Shown: positions 45,354 through 53,582 of the stretch, in pieces
Position numbering within the stretch: position 1 is the first letter of the stretch
Layout of the letters: every line of letters starts with the position of its first letter
Source of the DNA: Stenotrophomonas maltophilia
GTDB taxonomy: Bacteria > Pseudomonadota > Gammaproteobacteria > Xanthomonadales > Xanthomonadaceae
Reading direction: 5' to 3'
Assembly (NCBI RefSeq): GCF_002799245.1
Contig: NZ_NEQV01000006.1
Span: forward strand, 1 to 64,000
DNA: 64,000 nt
Notes under the pieces: model-generated
What the model saw: the letters and a program-made list of their open reading frames with translations, nothing else
What the model was told of the DNA's origin: nothing
The model's database searches: none
Translations under genes and position numbers: made by a program

Positions 45354-45434
45354 GCGGACTCCCAACCCGTTCACCGGGCGTTTCGAAAGCGGTTGGGCCG
45401 ACTCTAGGGCAGCGATTCGAAAGATGTCAACAAA

Positions 45435-45474
45435 TTGAAAGGAAAAAGGAAGATATATTCCACTGAAACGAAAG
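45435..45474 (-). promoter_or_regulatory. AgaR-type operator, GH31 side
   Basis: On the minus strand, 45455-45435 reads TATCTTCCTTTTTCC then TTTCAA, and 45474-45465 reads CTTTCGTTTC. DeoR-family AgaR proteins bind direct CTTTC repeats. Both elements recur in mirror order on the agaS side. Confidence 0.65.
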
Positions 45475-45495
45475 TTGTTGCGCCGCAATACTTTG

Positions 45496-45509
45496 TGTAA
45501 GCGCTTGCA
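45496..45509. promoter_or_regulatory. LacI-type palindrome TGTAAGCGCTTGCA
   Basis: A near-perfect 14-base palindrome with the central AAGCGCTT typical of LacI-family operators. It lies between the two AgaR-type sets. No LacI-family gene is present in this window, so a distant regulator would have to bind. Confidence 0.5.
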
Positions 45510-45550
45510 GGTGCCTGTTAAGCATTGTGCGATACGGCATTTCACCGCGC

Positions 45551-45618
45551 CTTTCGTTTTCCCGGGCACCTCACGATGGGAAAAGCCACTGCCTCATTAT
45601 CTTTCCTTTTACTTTCGA
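45551..45618 (+). promoter_or_regulatory. AgaR-type operator, agaS side
   Basis: CTTTCGTTTT at 45551-45560 and TATCTTTCCTTTTAC then TTTCGA at 45598-45618 repeat the two elements of the GH31 side in opposite orientation. The second lies 57 bases before the agaS ATG. Confidence 0.65.
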
Positions 45619-45675
45619 TGTTTGACATTTCGAAAGAAAACGCAGATGGTGCGCTGGCCCAACTGGAACCTCTGA

Positions 45676-46830
45676 ATGGACGTCACCCTGCTTTCCGATG
45701 TGTCCGCCTGGCAGCGCCTTGGCGGAGCTGATACCGCTACCGAAATCGCCCAGCAGCCTGCACTGTGGGAGGCCCTCGCGCAGGACCTGTCGCGTGCCCG
45801 CGACCGCCTGCAGGCCTTCCTCGGCGACAGCCTCAACGACCCCAACCAGCGCGTGCTGTTCACCGGCGCCGGCAGCTCCGGCTTCATTGCCGAGATGGTG
45901 GCCGATGCGATCAACGCGCAGTGGCCGGCTGAGGTGCGCGTGGTGCACACCACCAGCCTGCTGACCCACCCGGCGCTGTACCTGCAGCGCGACCGCCCGA
46001 CCCTGCTGGTCTCGTTCGGCCGCAGCGGCTCCAGCCCGGAAAGCGTGGCGGCGGTGGACCGCGTGCGTAGCGACGTGGATGACGCGCGCTTCCTCGACAT
46101 CACCTGCAATGCCGATGGCGAACTGGCCCGTCGTGGCGCCGGCCGTGCCGATACCTGCACCCTGCTGATGCCGTCGGCCAGCTGCGACCGCGCCTTCGCC
46201 ATGACCAGCAGCCTGACCTGCATGCTGCTGGCGGCACTGACCGTATTCGATCGTTCGCCGTGGGATGCGCGCGTGGCGCGCCTGAAGCAGATCGCCGCGC
46301 TGGCCCGCGAAGGCCAGGCGCAGTGGGATGCACCGGTGGCGACACTGGCGCAGCGCCCGTTCAACCGCATCATCTACCTCGGCAGCGGCCCGCTGGAAGC
46401 ACTGGCCCGCGAGTGCGCGCTGAAGGTGCTGGAGCTGACCGCCGGCCGCGTGCTGGCACTGGCCAACACGCCGCTGGGTTTCCGCCATGGCCCGAAGTCG
46501 ACGCTGGATGGCAACACCCTGGTGGTGGTGCTGCGCAGTGTGCAGCCGCTGGCGCGCCGCTACGAGCAGGACCTGCTGGAAGAGCTGCGCCGCGACGGCG
46601 TGGCTGGCCAGGTGCTGGCGATCGGGCCACATTCGGATATCGGTGCCGACGACGAATACACCCTCACCGTGCCGGCACTGGACGACCCGTGGCTGGCACC
46701 GGTGTGGCTGGGCTTCGCGCAGCTGTTCGCGCTGCAGCGCTCGGCCGCGCTGGGCCTGACCCCGGACAACCCGTTCCCGGACGGCACCGTCAACCGCGTC
46801 GTCAAGGGCGTCACCATCCACCATGGCTGA
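45676..46830 (+). CDS. agaS: AgaS: SIS-domain galactosamine-6-phosphate deaminase/isomerase
   Basis: A 384-residue cytoplasmic sugar isomerase with two SIS domains (first about 35-190: VLFTGAGSSGF and LLVSFGRSGSSPES; second about 215-345: IIYLGSGPLEALARE). AgaS converts galactosamine-6-phosphate to tagatose-6-phosphate and ammonia. The segment ANTPLGFRHGPKS is typical. First gene of the plus-strand aga operon. The ribosome binding site is weak. Its end overlaps the kinase gene by eight bases. Confidence 0.93.
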   Translation: MDVTLLSDVSAWQRLGGADTATEIAQQPALWEALAQDLSRARDRLQAFLGDSLNDPNQRVLFTGAGSSGFIAEMVADAINAQWPAEVRVVHTTSLLTHPALYLQRDRPTLLVSFGRSGSSPESVAAVDRVRSDVDDARFLDITCNADGELARRGAGRADTCTLLMPSASCDRAFAMTSSLTCMLLAALTVFDRSPWDARVARLKQIAALAREGQAQWDAPVATLAQRPFNRIIYLGSGPLEALARECALKVLELTAGRVLALANTPLGFRHGPKSTLDGNTLVVVLRSVQPLARRYEQDLLEELRRDGVAGQVLAIGPHSDIGADDEYTLTVPALDDPWLAPVWLGFAQLFALQRSAALGLTPDNPFPDGTVNRVVKGVTIHHG

Positions 46831-47761
46831 GCTGATCGCCCACGCCTGCTACGGCATCGACATCGGCGGCACCAAGATCGAGCTGGTGGCGTGCGATGCG
46901 GCGATGCAGGTCACCTGGCGCCGCCGCGTGGCCACCCCGCAGGGGGACTACGACGGTTTCCTGCGGGCAGTGGTGGCACTGGTGGCCGAGGCCGACGCCG
47001 CGCTCGGCCGCAGCGATGCGGCCATCGGTGTCGCCCTGCCCGGTGTGCGTGACCGCCGCAGCGGCCGCCAGCTCAGCGCGAACGTGCCTGCACTGACCGG
47101 CCAATGCGTGGCGCAGGACCTGCAGGCACGCCTGCAGCGCCCGCTGCACTTCGGCAATGATCTGCAGTGCTTTGCCCTCTCTGAAGCACACGGCGGTGCG
47201 GCAGACGGTTACCCCAGCATGTTCGGCGCCATCCTCGGCACCGGTGCCGGCGGCGGCTTCTGCCTGCAGGGGCGGCTGCTGTCCGGCTTCAACGGCCTGG
47301 CCGGCGAATGGGGCCACTGGAGCGTGCCCGGCCACCTGCTGCAGCGCCATGGCCTGCCGCTGATCGATTGCGCCTGCGGCCTGCAGGGCTGCGTGGAGCG
47401 CTATGTCTCCGGCAGCGGCGTGGCCATGATCGAACGCCACCTGGGCGGTAGCGCCGCCGATGCCAGCGCGGTGATCGCCCTGGCCGAGGCCGGCGATGCG
47501 CGCGCGCGCGAAGCGCTGGACATCCACCGTGACCTGCTCGGCCACAGCCTGGCCGCGCTGGTGCTGGCGCTGGACCCGCACGTGATCGTGCTCGGCGGCG
47601 GCCTCTCGCAGTACGCACCGCTGTACCAGCAGCTGCCGGCAGCCATCGCCGCGCATCTGTTCAACGGCGTGCAGGTACCGCCGATCGTGCCGCCGCGTTT
47701 CGGCGATGCCGGCGGCGCGCGTGGTGCCGCCCTGCTCGCCTGCCAACCTTCGTTTTCCTGA
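46823..47761 (+). CDS. agaK: ROK-family GalNAc kinase
   Basis: A 312-residue sugar kinase: phosphate loop GIDIGGTKIE (11-20), catalytic Asp in FGNDLQCF, GTGAGGG sugar/ATP segment and the zinc motif CACGLQGCVE. ROK kinases act on N-acetylhexosamines; in Proteobacteria lacking a GalNAc PTS a ROK kinase (AgaK) makes GalNAc-6-phosphate. No PTS genes are present here, which agrees with an MFS permease plus kinase route. Overlaps agaS by eight bases. Confidence 0.9.
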   Translation: MAELIAHACYGIDIGGTKIELVACDAAMQVTWRRRVATPQGDYDGFLRAVVALVAEADAALGRSDAAIGVALPGVRDRRSGRQLSANVPALTGQCVAQDLQARLQRPLHFGNDLQCFALSEAHGGAADGYPSMFGAILGTGAGGGFCLQGRLLSGFNGLAGEWGHWSVPGHLLQRHGLPLIDCACGLQGCVERYVSGSGVAMIERHLGGSAADASAVIALAEAGDARAREALDIHRDLLGHSLAALVLALDPHVIVLGGGLSQYAPLYQQLPAAIAAHLFNGVQVPPIVPPRFGDAGGARGAALLACQPSFS

Positions 47762-47777
47762 TGTCCGGAGCCTGACC

Positions 47778-49112
47778 ATGTCCCCGTTGCAGACCCTGCT
47801 TGCCTCCCACCGTGCCGGTGCCAACGTCGGCCTGTACAGCGTCTGCTGCAGCAACGAGCAGGTGCTGCGCGCGGCCATGCATGTGGCCCTGGCGCATGGC
47901 ACCGTGCTGCTGATCGAGGCCACCTCCAACCAGGTCGACCAGTTCGGCGGCTACACCGGCATGACCCCGCCGCAGTACCGCGACTACGTCGGCACGCTGG
48001 CCGATGAAGAAGGCTTCCCGCGCGAGCGGCTGATCCTGGGCGGTGACCACCTCGGTCCGAATGCCTGGCAGAAGCGCCCGGCCGCCGAAGCGATGACCCA
48101 CGCGCGCGTGCTGATCGAGGCCTATGTCGCCGCCGGTTTCCACAAGATCCACCTGGATTGCAGCATGTCCTGCGCCGATGACCCGGTGCCGCTGCCCGAT
48201 GCCATCGTCGCCGCGCGCTCGGCCGAGCTGGCCGGGATCGCCGAACGTACCGCCGCCGAACACGGCCTGCCGCCGCCGGTCTACGTGATCGGTACCGAAG
48301 TGCCGATTCCCGGGGGCGAAGCTTCGCTGGCCGAAGGCCTGCAGGTGACCACGCCGGCCGCCGCCGCGCAGACCCTGGCCATCCACCAGCAGGCGTTCGA
48401 TACGCCGCAGCTGCGCGATGCCTGGCAGCGCGTGATCGCGATGGTGGTGCAGCCGGGCGTGGACTTCGACCACAGCAGCGTGCACGAATATGACGCGGCC
48501 GCCGCCAGCACGCTGGCCGGTTTCCTCGAGCAGCAGCCGCGCATCGTGTTTGAAGCGCATTCCACCGACTACCAGCGCGAGAGCGGCCTGCACGCGCTGG
48601 TGCGCGACCACTTCGCGATCCTCAAGGTCGGCCCGGCCGCCACCTTCGCCTACCGCGAGGCGCTGTTCGCGCTGGCCGCGATCGAAGCCGAACTGCTGCC
48701 GGCCGCACAGTGCTCGCGCCTGCCGCAGGTGCTGGACGAGGTGATGGTGGCGCAGCCGAAGTACTGGCAGTCCTATTACCAGGGCGATGACGCCGCGCTG
48801 CGCCTGCTGCGCAGCTACTCCTTCAGCGACCGCTGCCGCTACTACTGGGGCGAGCCCGCGCTGGTGCAGGCGGTGCAGACCCTGTTCGCCAACCTGGAAC
48901 AGCACGCGCCGCCGCTGGTGCTGCTCAGCCAGTACCTGCCGGAGCAGTACCGCGCCGTGCGCGAAGGCATCCTGGCCAACACCCCCACCGCACTGGTACA
49001 GCACCGCATCGGCCTGTGCCTGGGCGAGTACGCGCGTGCCTGCAGTGCCAACCAGGCCGGAACCCGCAAGCAGAACGCAAGCTCGGCTGCCAGCGTTCTT
49101 GCGAACGGCTAA
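47778..49112 (+). CDS. agaZ: PF08013 protein (GatZ/KbaZ/AgaZ): probable tagatose-6-phosphate 4-epimerase
   Basis: A 444-residue protein of the GatZ/KbaZ family (GLYSVCCSNEQVLRAAM, ILGGDHLGPN, KIHLDCSMSCADD, VFEAHSTDYQ, HFAILKVGPA). It was long called the non-catalytic subunit of tagatose-bisphosphate aldolase, but a PF08013 member in Agrobacterium was shown to epimerise tagatose-6-phosphate to fructose-6-phosphate. No catalytic aldolase (AgaY/GatY) or tagatose-6-P kinase is encoded here, so the epimerase role fits. GGAG precedes ATG 47778. Confidence 0.9.
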   Translation: MSPLQTLLASHRAGANVGLYSVCCSNEQVLRAAMHVALAHGTVLLIEATSNQVDQFGGYTGMTPPQYRDYVGTLADEEGFPRERLILGGDHLGPNAWQKRPAAEAMTHARVLIEAYVAAGFHKIHLDCSMSCADDPVPLPDAIVAARSAELAGIAERTAAEHGLPPPVYVIGTEVPIPGGEASLAEGLQVTTPAAAAQTLAIHQQAFDTPQLRDAWQRVIAMVVQPGVDFDHSSVHEYDAAAASTLAGFLEQQPRIVFEAHSTDYQRESGLHALVRDHFAILKVGPAATFAYREALFALAAIEAELLPAAQCSRLPQVLDEVMVAQPKYWQSYYQGDDAALRLLRSYSFSDRCRYYWGEPALVQAVQTLFANLEQHAPPLVLLSQYLPEQYRAVREGILANTPTALVQHRIGLCLGEYARACSANQAGTRKQNASSAASVLANG

Positions 49113-49139
49113 TCTCTACCTTTCCCCGCGAAACCGAGA

Positions 49140-49922
49140 ATGGCCATGCGCAACACCCGCTCCCGCCGGCAACAGATCCTGCAGCTGCTGATCGAGCACG
49201 GCTCGGTGCAGGTCGCCGATCTGGTCGAGCGCTTCGGCGTGTCGGCGGTGACGATCCGTGCCGACCTGACCCACTTCGAGTCGCAGGGCCTGGCCAACCG
49301 CACCCACGGCGGTGCCACCCTGGTGCGTACGCCGCCGCAGGAACAGGACATCCACGAGAAGGACGCGCTGAACCTGCCGCTGAAGGAATCGATCGGCAGC
49401 TGTGCCGCACGCCTGGTGCAGCCGGGCGACAACATCATCATCGACTCCGGCTCGACCACGATGACGCTGGCGCGCCACCTGCGCGCGCACCGCGACGTCA
49501 CGGTGATGACCAACGGGCTGAACATTGCCTGGGAGCTGGCCAACGCACCGGGCATCAACGTGCTGCTGACCGGCGGCCTGCTGCGCCAGCAGTCGCTGTC
49601 GCTGCAGGGCAGCCAGGCCGAAGCCAGCCTCAACTCGTACAGCTTCGACACCCTGTTCCTGGGCGTGGATGGCCTGGACCTGCAGTTTGGCCTGACCACC
49701 CATGACGAAGCCGAAGCCCGCCTCAACCACCGCATGGTCGAGCGCGCGCGCCGCATCGTGGTGCTGACCGACGCCTCCAAATTCGGCCGCGTCAGCCTGC
49801 ACCGCATCGCCCGCCTGGACCAGATCCACGCCATCATCACCGACGCCGGCATCGACGACGCAACCCGCGAAGGGCTGCAGCGGGTGGGCATTGAAGTGAT
49901 CATCGCCGAGCCGCCCGCATGA
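49140..49922 (+). CDS. agaR: DeoR-family regulator AgaR
   Basis: A 260-residue repressor: N-terminal DeoR helix-turn-helix (RRQQILQLLIEHGSVQVAD, VSAVTIRADLTHFESQGL) and a sugar-phosphate-sensing C-terminal domain (IDSGSTTMTLARHL, LGVDGLD, LTDASKFGRVS). Located inside the aga operon, it should bind the CTTTC boxes of the divergent promoter and be released by a pathway sugar phosphate. Its stop overlaps the deacetylase ATG (ATGA). Confidence 0.92.
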   Translation: MAMRNTRSRRQQILQLLIEHGSVQVADLVERFGVSAVTIRADLTHFESQGLANRTHGGATLVRTPPQEQDIHEKDALNLPLKESIGSCAARLVQPGDNIIIDSGSTTMTLARHLRAHRDVTVMTNGLNIAWELANAPGINVLLTGGLLRQQSLSLQGSQAEASLNSYSFDTLFLGVDGLDLQFGLTTHDEAEARLNHRMVERARRIVVLTDASKFGRVSLHRIARLDQIHAIITDAGIDDATREGLQRVGIEVIIAEPPA

Positions 49923-51034
49923 CCGACACCCGCTCCCTGCATGGCCGCATCCTCACACCGCTGGGTTGGCGGCGGGGCCGCGTCCACTTCGATTCGCACG
50001 TGCGCCAGCTGCAGGTGGACGACTGCAGCGGCGGCGATGAGCCGCAGCTGCCGGTGATCCTGCCCGGCTTCATCGACCTGCATGTGCATGGCGCGGCCGG
50101 CGTGGACCTGATGCAGGGCGGCGACGTGGCCCGCACCATCGCCCGCACCCATCTGCGCTTCGGTACCACCACGCTGCTGGCAACCACGATGACCGCCGGC
50201 CTGGAGGAGATCGAGCACGCGCTGCAGGGTGTGGCCGCCACCATGCTCGCCCCCGATGCCGACGCCGCCAGCATCGCCGGCGTGCATCTGGAAGGACCGT
50301 TCATCAGCCCGCAGCGCTTGGGCGCACAGCCCAATCGCACGATCGAGGCAACGCTGGCACTGGTGCAGCGCCTGCATGCGCTGGCGCCGATCCGGGTGAT
50401 GACGCTGGCGCCGGAGATCGGCGGGCACACCGCGCTGATTCCCGCGCTTTCGGCGATGGGCATCCGCGTCCAGCTCGGCCACAGCGCCGGCACCTATGAG
50501 GAAGGCGTAGCCGCGCTGCAGGCCGGTGCCTCCGGCTTCACCCATCTGTTCAACGGCATGACCGGCGTCGATCACTATCGCCCGGGCATCGCGGCGGCGG
50601 CGCTGGCGCATGCGCAGTACGCCGAGATCATTCCCGACCTGCAGCACATCCATCCCGGCGTGATCCGCCTGGCCGCGCGCGCGATTCCGCGCCTGTACGC
50701 GGTAACCGACGCCACTGCCGCCACCGGCATGCCCGACGGCGAGTACGCGCTGGGCGAGCAGCGCGTGCACAAGTGCGGCGGCTGCGTGCGCCTGGCCACC
50801 GGTTCGCTGGCCGGCAGCGCGCTGACCATGGACCAGGCGCTGCGCAACCTGGTGCGCGTCGGCCTGGAGCTGGCCGATGCCTCGCAGCGCGTTTCCACCT
50901 TCCCGGCCGATTACCTGGGCCTGGGCGATCGCGGCCGCATCGCGCCCGACGCCCGTGCCGACCTGGTGGTGCTGGATGCCGAACTTCGCCTGCAGCAGGT
51001 GGTGATCGGCGGCCGCGTAGTCGACTTGAACTGA
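49919..51034 (+). CDS. nagA: N-acetylgalactosamine-6-phosphate deacetylase (AgaA/NagA family)
   Basis: A 371-residue amidohydrolase that removes acetate from the N-acetylhexosamine-6-phosphate. Metal and catalytic residues are in place: H55 and H57 (LHVHG), E125 (LEGPF), H188 (LGHS), H209 (THLFNGM) and the general base D264 (VTDATAATG). NagA and AgaA cannot be told apart by motif; the aga operon makes GalNAc-6-phosphate the likely substrate. Last gene of the tight operon; the permease follows after a SMAG dimer. Confidence 0.93.
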   Translation: MTDTRSLHGRILTPLGWRRGRVHFDSHVRQLQVDDCSGGDEPQLPVILPGFIDLHVHGAAGVDLMQGGDVARTIARTHLRFGTTTLLATTMTAGLEEIEHALQGVAATMLAPDADAASIAGVHLEGPFISPQRLGAQPNRTIEATLALVQRLHALAPIRVMTLAPEIGGHTALIPALSAMGIRVQLGHSAGTYEEGVAALQAGASGFTHLFNGMTGVDHYRPGIAAAALAHAQYAEIIPDLQHIHPGVIRLAARAIPRLYAVTDATAATGMPDGEYALGEQRVHKCGGCVRLATGSLAGSALTMDQALRNLVRVGLELADASQRVSTFPADYLGLGDRGRIAPDARADLVVLDAELRLQQVVIGGRVVDLN

Positions 51035-51071
51035 CCCACTCGATGCGGCCGGAATGCCGTGCGGGCTCCCT

Positions 51072-51166
51072 GTAGAGCCGAGCCATGCTCGGCTCACCGC
51101 GCAAGGCGCGGCACGGGCGGACCCGGGTATCGGAACGAAATGCAGCCGAGCATGGCTCGGCTCTAC
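51072..51166. repeat. SMAG inverted dimer
   Basis: GTAG plus AGCCGAGC/GCTCGGCT (51072-51094) and the mirror copy AGCCGAGC/GCTCGGCT plus CTAC (51144-51166). The pair is symmetric about a 49-base spacer and lies between nagA and the permease. Confidence 0.88.
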
Positions 51167-51197
51167 AGAAAGCACTCCACCCCTTGGGAACCTGCCG

Positions 51198-52976
51198 ATG
51201 ACTGCAAGCACCGCCCCACGCTGGCCCGTACGCTACCTGCTCTTCATCGGCGGCCTCGGTGGCCTGTTGTACGGCATCGACATCGGCATCATTGCCGGTG
51301 CCCTGCCCTACCTGGAGGCAACGGCCAGTCACGGGTGGCAGCTCAGCAGCCAGCAACTTGGCTTCGTCGTGGCGGCGGTCCTGCTGGGCAGCGTGCTGTC
51401 CTCGCTGTTCGCCGGCATGGTCGCCGACCTGATCGGCCGCCGCGGCGCGATGCTGCTGGCCGGCGTGCTGTTCACCGCCTCGATTCCGATCATGGCGCTG
51501 GCTTCCGGCTACACACCGCTGCTGCTGGGCCGCCTGCTGCAGGGCGTCAGCGGTGGCCTGATCGGCGTGGTGATTCCGCTGTACCTGGCCGAAGTGCTCA
51601 GCCCCGAACGGCGCGGGCGCGGCGCGGCCATGTTCCAGCTGCTGCTGACCGTTGGCCTGGTGCTGGCAGCCCTGATCGGCCTGTACCACGCCCACGCAGT
51701 GGATGCCGCCGCCGAAGCCGTGCGTTCGCTGCCGGTCGCGCAGCAGGCGCAGGAACTGTTCACGGTGAAGGACCACGCCTGGCGCACCATCTTCTGGACC
51801 TGCCTGACGCCGGGCCTGCTGTTCTGCGCCGGCATCTTCTGGCTGTCCGAATCGCCGCGCTGGCTGGTCCGCCGTGGTCGCATCGATGAAGCCCGCCGCA
51901 GCCTCCAGCGCGTGCTTCCCGCCGCCGACGTGGAACCCACGCTGGCCCAGATCCAGGCGCCGGAATCGAGCAGCAGCGATGGCAAGCGTGACCCGCTGCT
52001 CAGCCGCCGCTACGTGGTGCCGTTCGTGCTGGCCTGCGTGGTGCTGGCCTGCACCCAGGCCACCGGCATCAACTCGGTGCTGGCCTACGCGGTGAACATC
52101 CTCAACCAGGCCGGCCTGTCCGGCTCAGTCGCCAACGGCGCCGATGTGGCGATCAAGCTGCTCAACGCGGTGATGACCGTGGTCGCCTTGCTGCTGGTCG
52201 ACCGCAAGGGCCGCAAGTTCCTGCTGATGCTCGGCAGTGGCGGCATCTGCGTGGCCCTGCTGGCCGCCGCCACGCTGTTCTTCCAGGCCGAACGCGGCCG
52301 CGCCGACGTGCAGCCGCAACTGCAGGCAGCCATCAGTGGTGGCGGCCTGCAGCTGGTGCTGGACGATGCGCAGTGGCAGCGCCTGGGCGGCGGCATCGAC
52401 AGCGACGGCCGTCCACTGCAGTTGATCGTGTCCTATGCCTATGGTGACTTCACCAATGTGCGCGCGCTGCGCAGCGACAACCTGACCGACCGCGAGCTGC
52501 GCATCGAGCGCACCGGCACCGTGCAGCCGGACAGTGTGATCGGCGCGTTCTTCCGCAAACTCCATCTGAACCCGTTTGCCGACCCGGCCAGTGCTGCGCA
52601 GGCACCGCTGCGCATCGCACAGGCCCGCATCGGCCCGGTGCCACCACCGGCCCATGGCTGGGCGGTGGCCGCCTGCATCCTGGTATTCGTCGCGTTCTTT
52701 GCGGTCGGCCCAGGCGTATGCGTGTGGCTGGCGCTGTCAGAGCTGATGCCCAACCGCATCCGCTCCAACGGCATGAGCATCGCGCTGCTGATCAACCAGT
52801 TCGTGTCGACCACCATCGCCGCCATCTTCCTGCCCACGGTGGGCCACTACGGCTACGCCAGCATGTTCGTGTTCTGGGCAGCGTGCACCTTCGTGTTCTT
52901 CCTGGTGGCCGCCTTCTGGCTGCCGGAGACCAAGGGCAAGTCGCTGGAAGAAATCGAAGCGCGGTTTGCCCGGTAG
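51198..52976 (+). CDS. MFS sugar permease with a large extra loop
   Basis: A 592-residue sugar-porter MFS protein (GGLLYGIDIGIIAGAL, DLIGRRG, PLYLAEVLSPERRGR, LPETKGKSLEEIE). It should import GalNAc for the adjacent kinase pathway. Members are usually 450-500 residues; here about 125 hydrophilic residues (about 363-487) are inserted before the tenth or so membrane helix, and a shorter insert lies at 163-195. The insert has a beta-rich, non-repetitive look and no known domain. GGGAA precedes ATG 51198. Confidence 0.88.
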   Translation: MTASTAPRWPVRYLLFIGGLGGLLYGIDIGIIAGALPYLEATASHGWQLSSQQLGFVVAAVLLGSVLSSLFAGMVADLIGRRGAMLLAGVLFTASIPIMALASGYTPLLLGRLLQGVSGGLIGVVIPLYLAEVLSPERRGRGAAMFQLLLTVGLVLAALIGLYHAHAVDAAAEAVRSLPVAQQAQELFTVKDHAWRTIFWTCLTPGLLFCAGIFWLSESPRWLVRRGRIDEARRSLQRVLPAADVEPTLAQIQAPESSSSDGKRDPLLSRRYVVPFVLACVVLACTQATGINSVLAYAVNILNQAGLSGSVANGADVAIKLLNAVMTVVALLLVDRKGRKFLLMLGSGGICVALLAAATLFFQAERGRADVQPQLQAAISGGGLQLVLDDAQWQRLGGGIDSDGRPLQLIVSYAYGDFTNVRALRSDNLTDRELRIERTGTVQPDSVIGAFFRKLHLNPFADPASAAQAPLRIAQARIGPVPPPAHGWAVAACILVFVAFFAVGPGVCVWLALSELMPNRIRSNGMSIALLINQFVSTTIAAIFLPTVGHYGYASMFVFWAACTFVFFLVAAFWLPETKGKSLEEIEARFAR

Positions 52977-53009
52977 CGGTCGACCATCGAAGCGCGGCTT
53001 GCCGGTAGC

Positions 53010-53027
53010 GGTCGACCTTGGTCGACC
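53010..53027. repeat. SMAG-like palindrome GGTCGACC-TT-GGTCGACC
   Basis: A short palindrome with GGTAGC just before it; the same GGTAGCGGTCGACC start occurs once more 29 bases upstream (from 52974), overlapping the permease stop. Confidence 0.6.
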
Positions 53028-53048
53028 TCCGCGCGCAGCGCGGAGGTC
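53024..53048. terminator. Strong hairpin after the permease
   Basis: A perfect 11-bp stem (GACCTCCGCGC and complement) with a 3-base loop, in the convergent gap between the permease and the lipoprotein gene. No T-run. Confidence 0.6.
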
Positions 53049-53111
53049 ACATGGCGGGATCAACGCGCAGTCGACCGACAGCCGAGTCTGCAGAAGCAGG
53101 TCAAACGCGCA

Positions 53112-53582
53112 TCACTGGCCCGTGATGTGCCTGGCCAGCGCCTGCGCCTCGGCAACGCTGGACAGCCCACTCAGCATCATCGATTCGCCGAACGGCCCCT
53201 GCACGGTCGCCACCATCAGCAGGCGGCCATCCACGCTGATCGCGGCACGCTGGCCGACCAGCGCCGCGGTGCCGTCGTGGATGCGCTGGCGGGCTTCCGG
53301 CCGATAGCGGATCTGCAGGCCCGGTTGCCTGCCCTCGTCCAGTACATAGCGCACATCGGCAATGTCGGCACTGCCGGCAATCGGCGGCTCGCGCAGCGCC
53401 AGGGTCTGGCCCTGCCACTGCGCCGGTGTGCCCTTGCCGGCCGCATCGACCGCGCTCAGGCGCACGTCCACACCGGGGCGGGGGGCATGTTCCTTTCCGG
53501 CCAGCGCACCGGGCGTGGCACCCGGCATGCATCCGGCCAGCACCAGCGCCGCCGCCAGCAGGAGCGGAAGCGCAATCCTCAC
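53112..53582 (-). CDS. Lipoprotein with SecD-P1-head-like domain
   Basis: A 156-residue lipoprotein; GTG start at 53582 shares four bases with the HdeD-family stop (GTGA). Lipobox LAGC near residue 18. The mature C-terminal part (TAALVGQRAAISVDGRLLM, then GPFGESMMLSGLSSVAEAQALARHI) resembles the P1 head subdomain of SecD. Stand-alone proteins of this kind are known in Proteobacteria without a clear role. It is translationally coupled to the membrane protein. Confidence 0.72.
   Translation of the reverse strand: MRIALPLLLAAALVLAGCMPGATPGALAGKEHAPRPGVDVRLSAVDAAGKGTPAQWQGQTLALREPPIAGSADIADVRYVLDEGRQPGLQIRYRPEARQRIHDGTAALVGQRAAISVDGRLLMVATVQGPFGESMMLSGLSSVAEAQALARHITGQ

Larger units (their letters stand above)
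45354..45675. promoter_or_regulatory. Divergent promoter region of the GalNAc locus
   Basis: A 322-base gap between the GH31 gene (minus) and agaS (plus), clearly more AT-rich than its surroundings. It holds two mirrored sets of CTTTC-type boxes near each gene and one LacI-type palindrome in the middle, listed separately. It should contain both promoters; I cannot place the -35/-10 elements with certainty. Confidence 0.75.

Noticed and set aside
47778-49112. A tagatose-6-phosphate kinase by old family name
   Set aside because: The family name Tagatose_6_P_K is historical; the protein has no kinase motif and matches GatZ/KbaZ.
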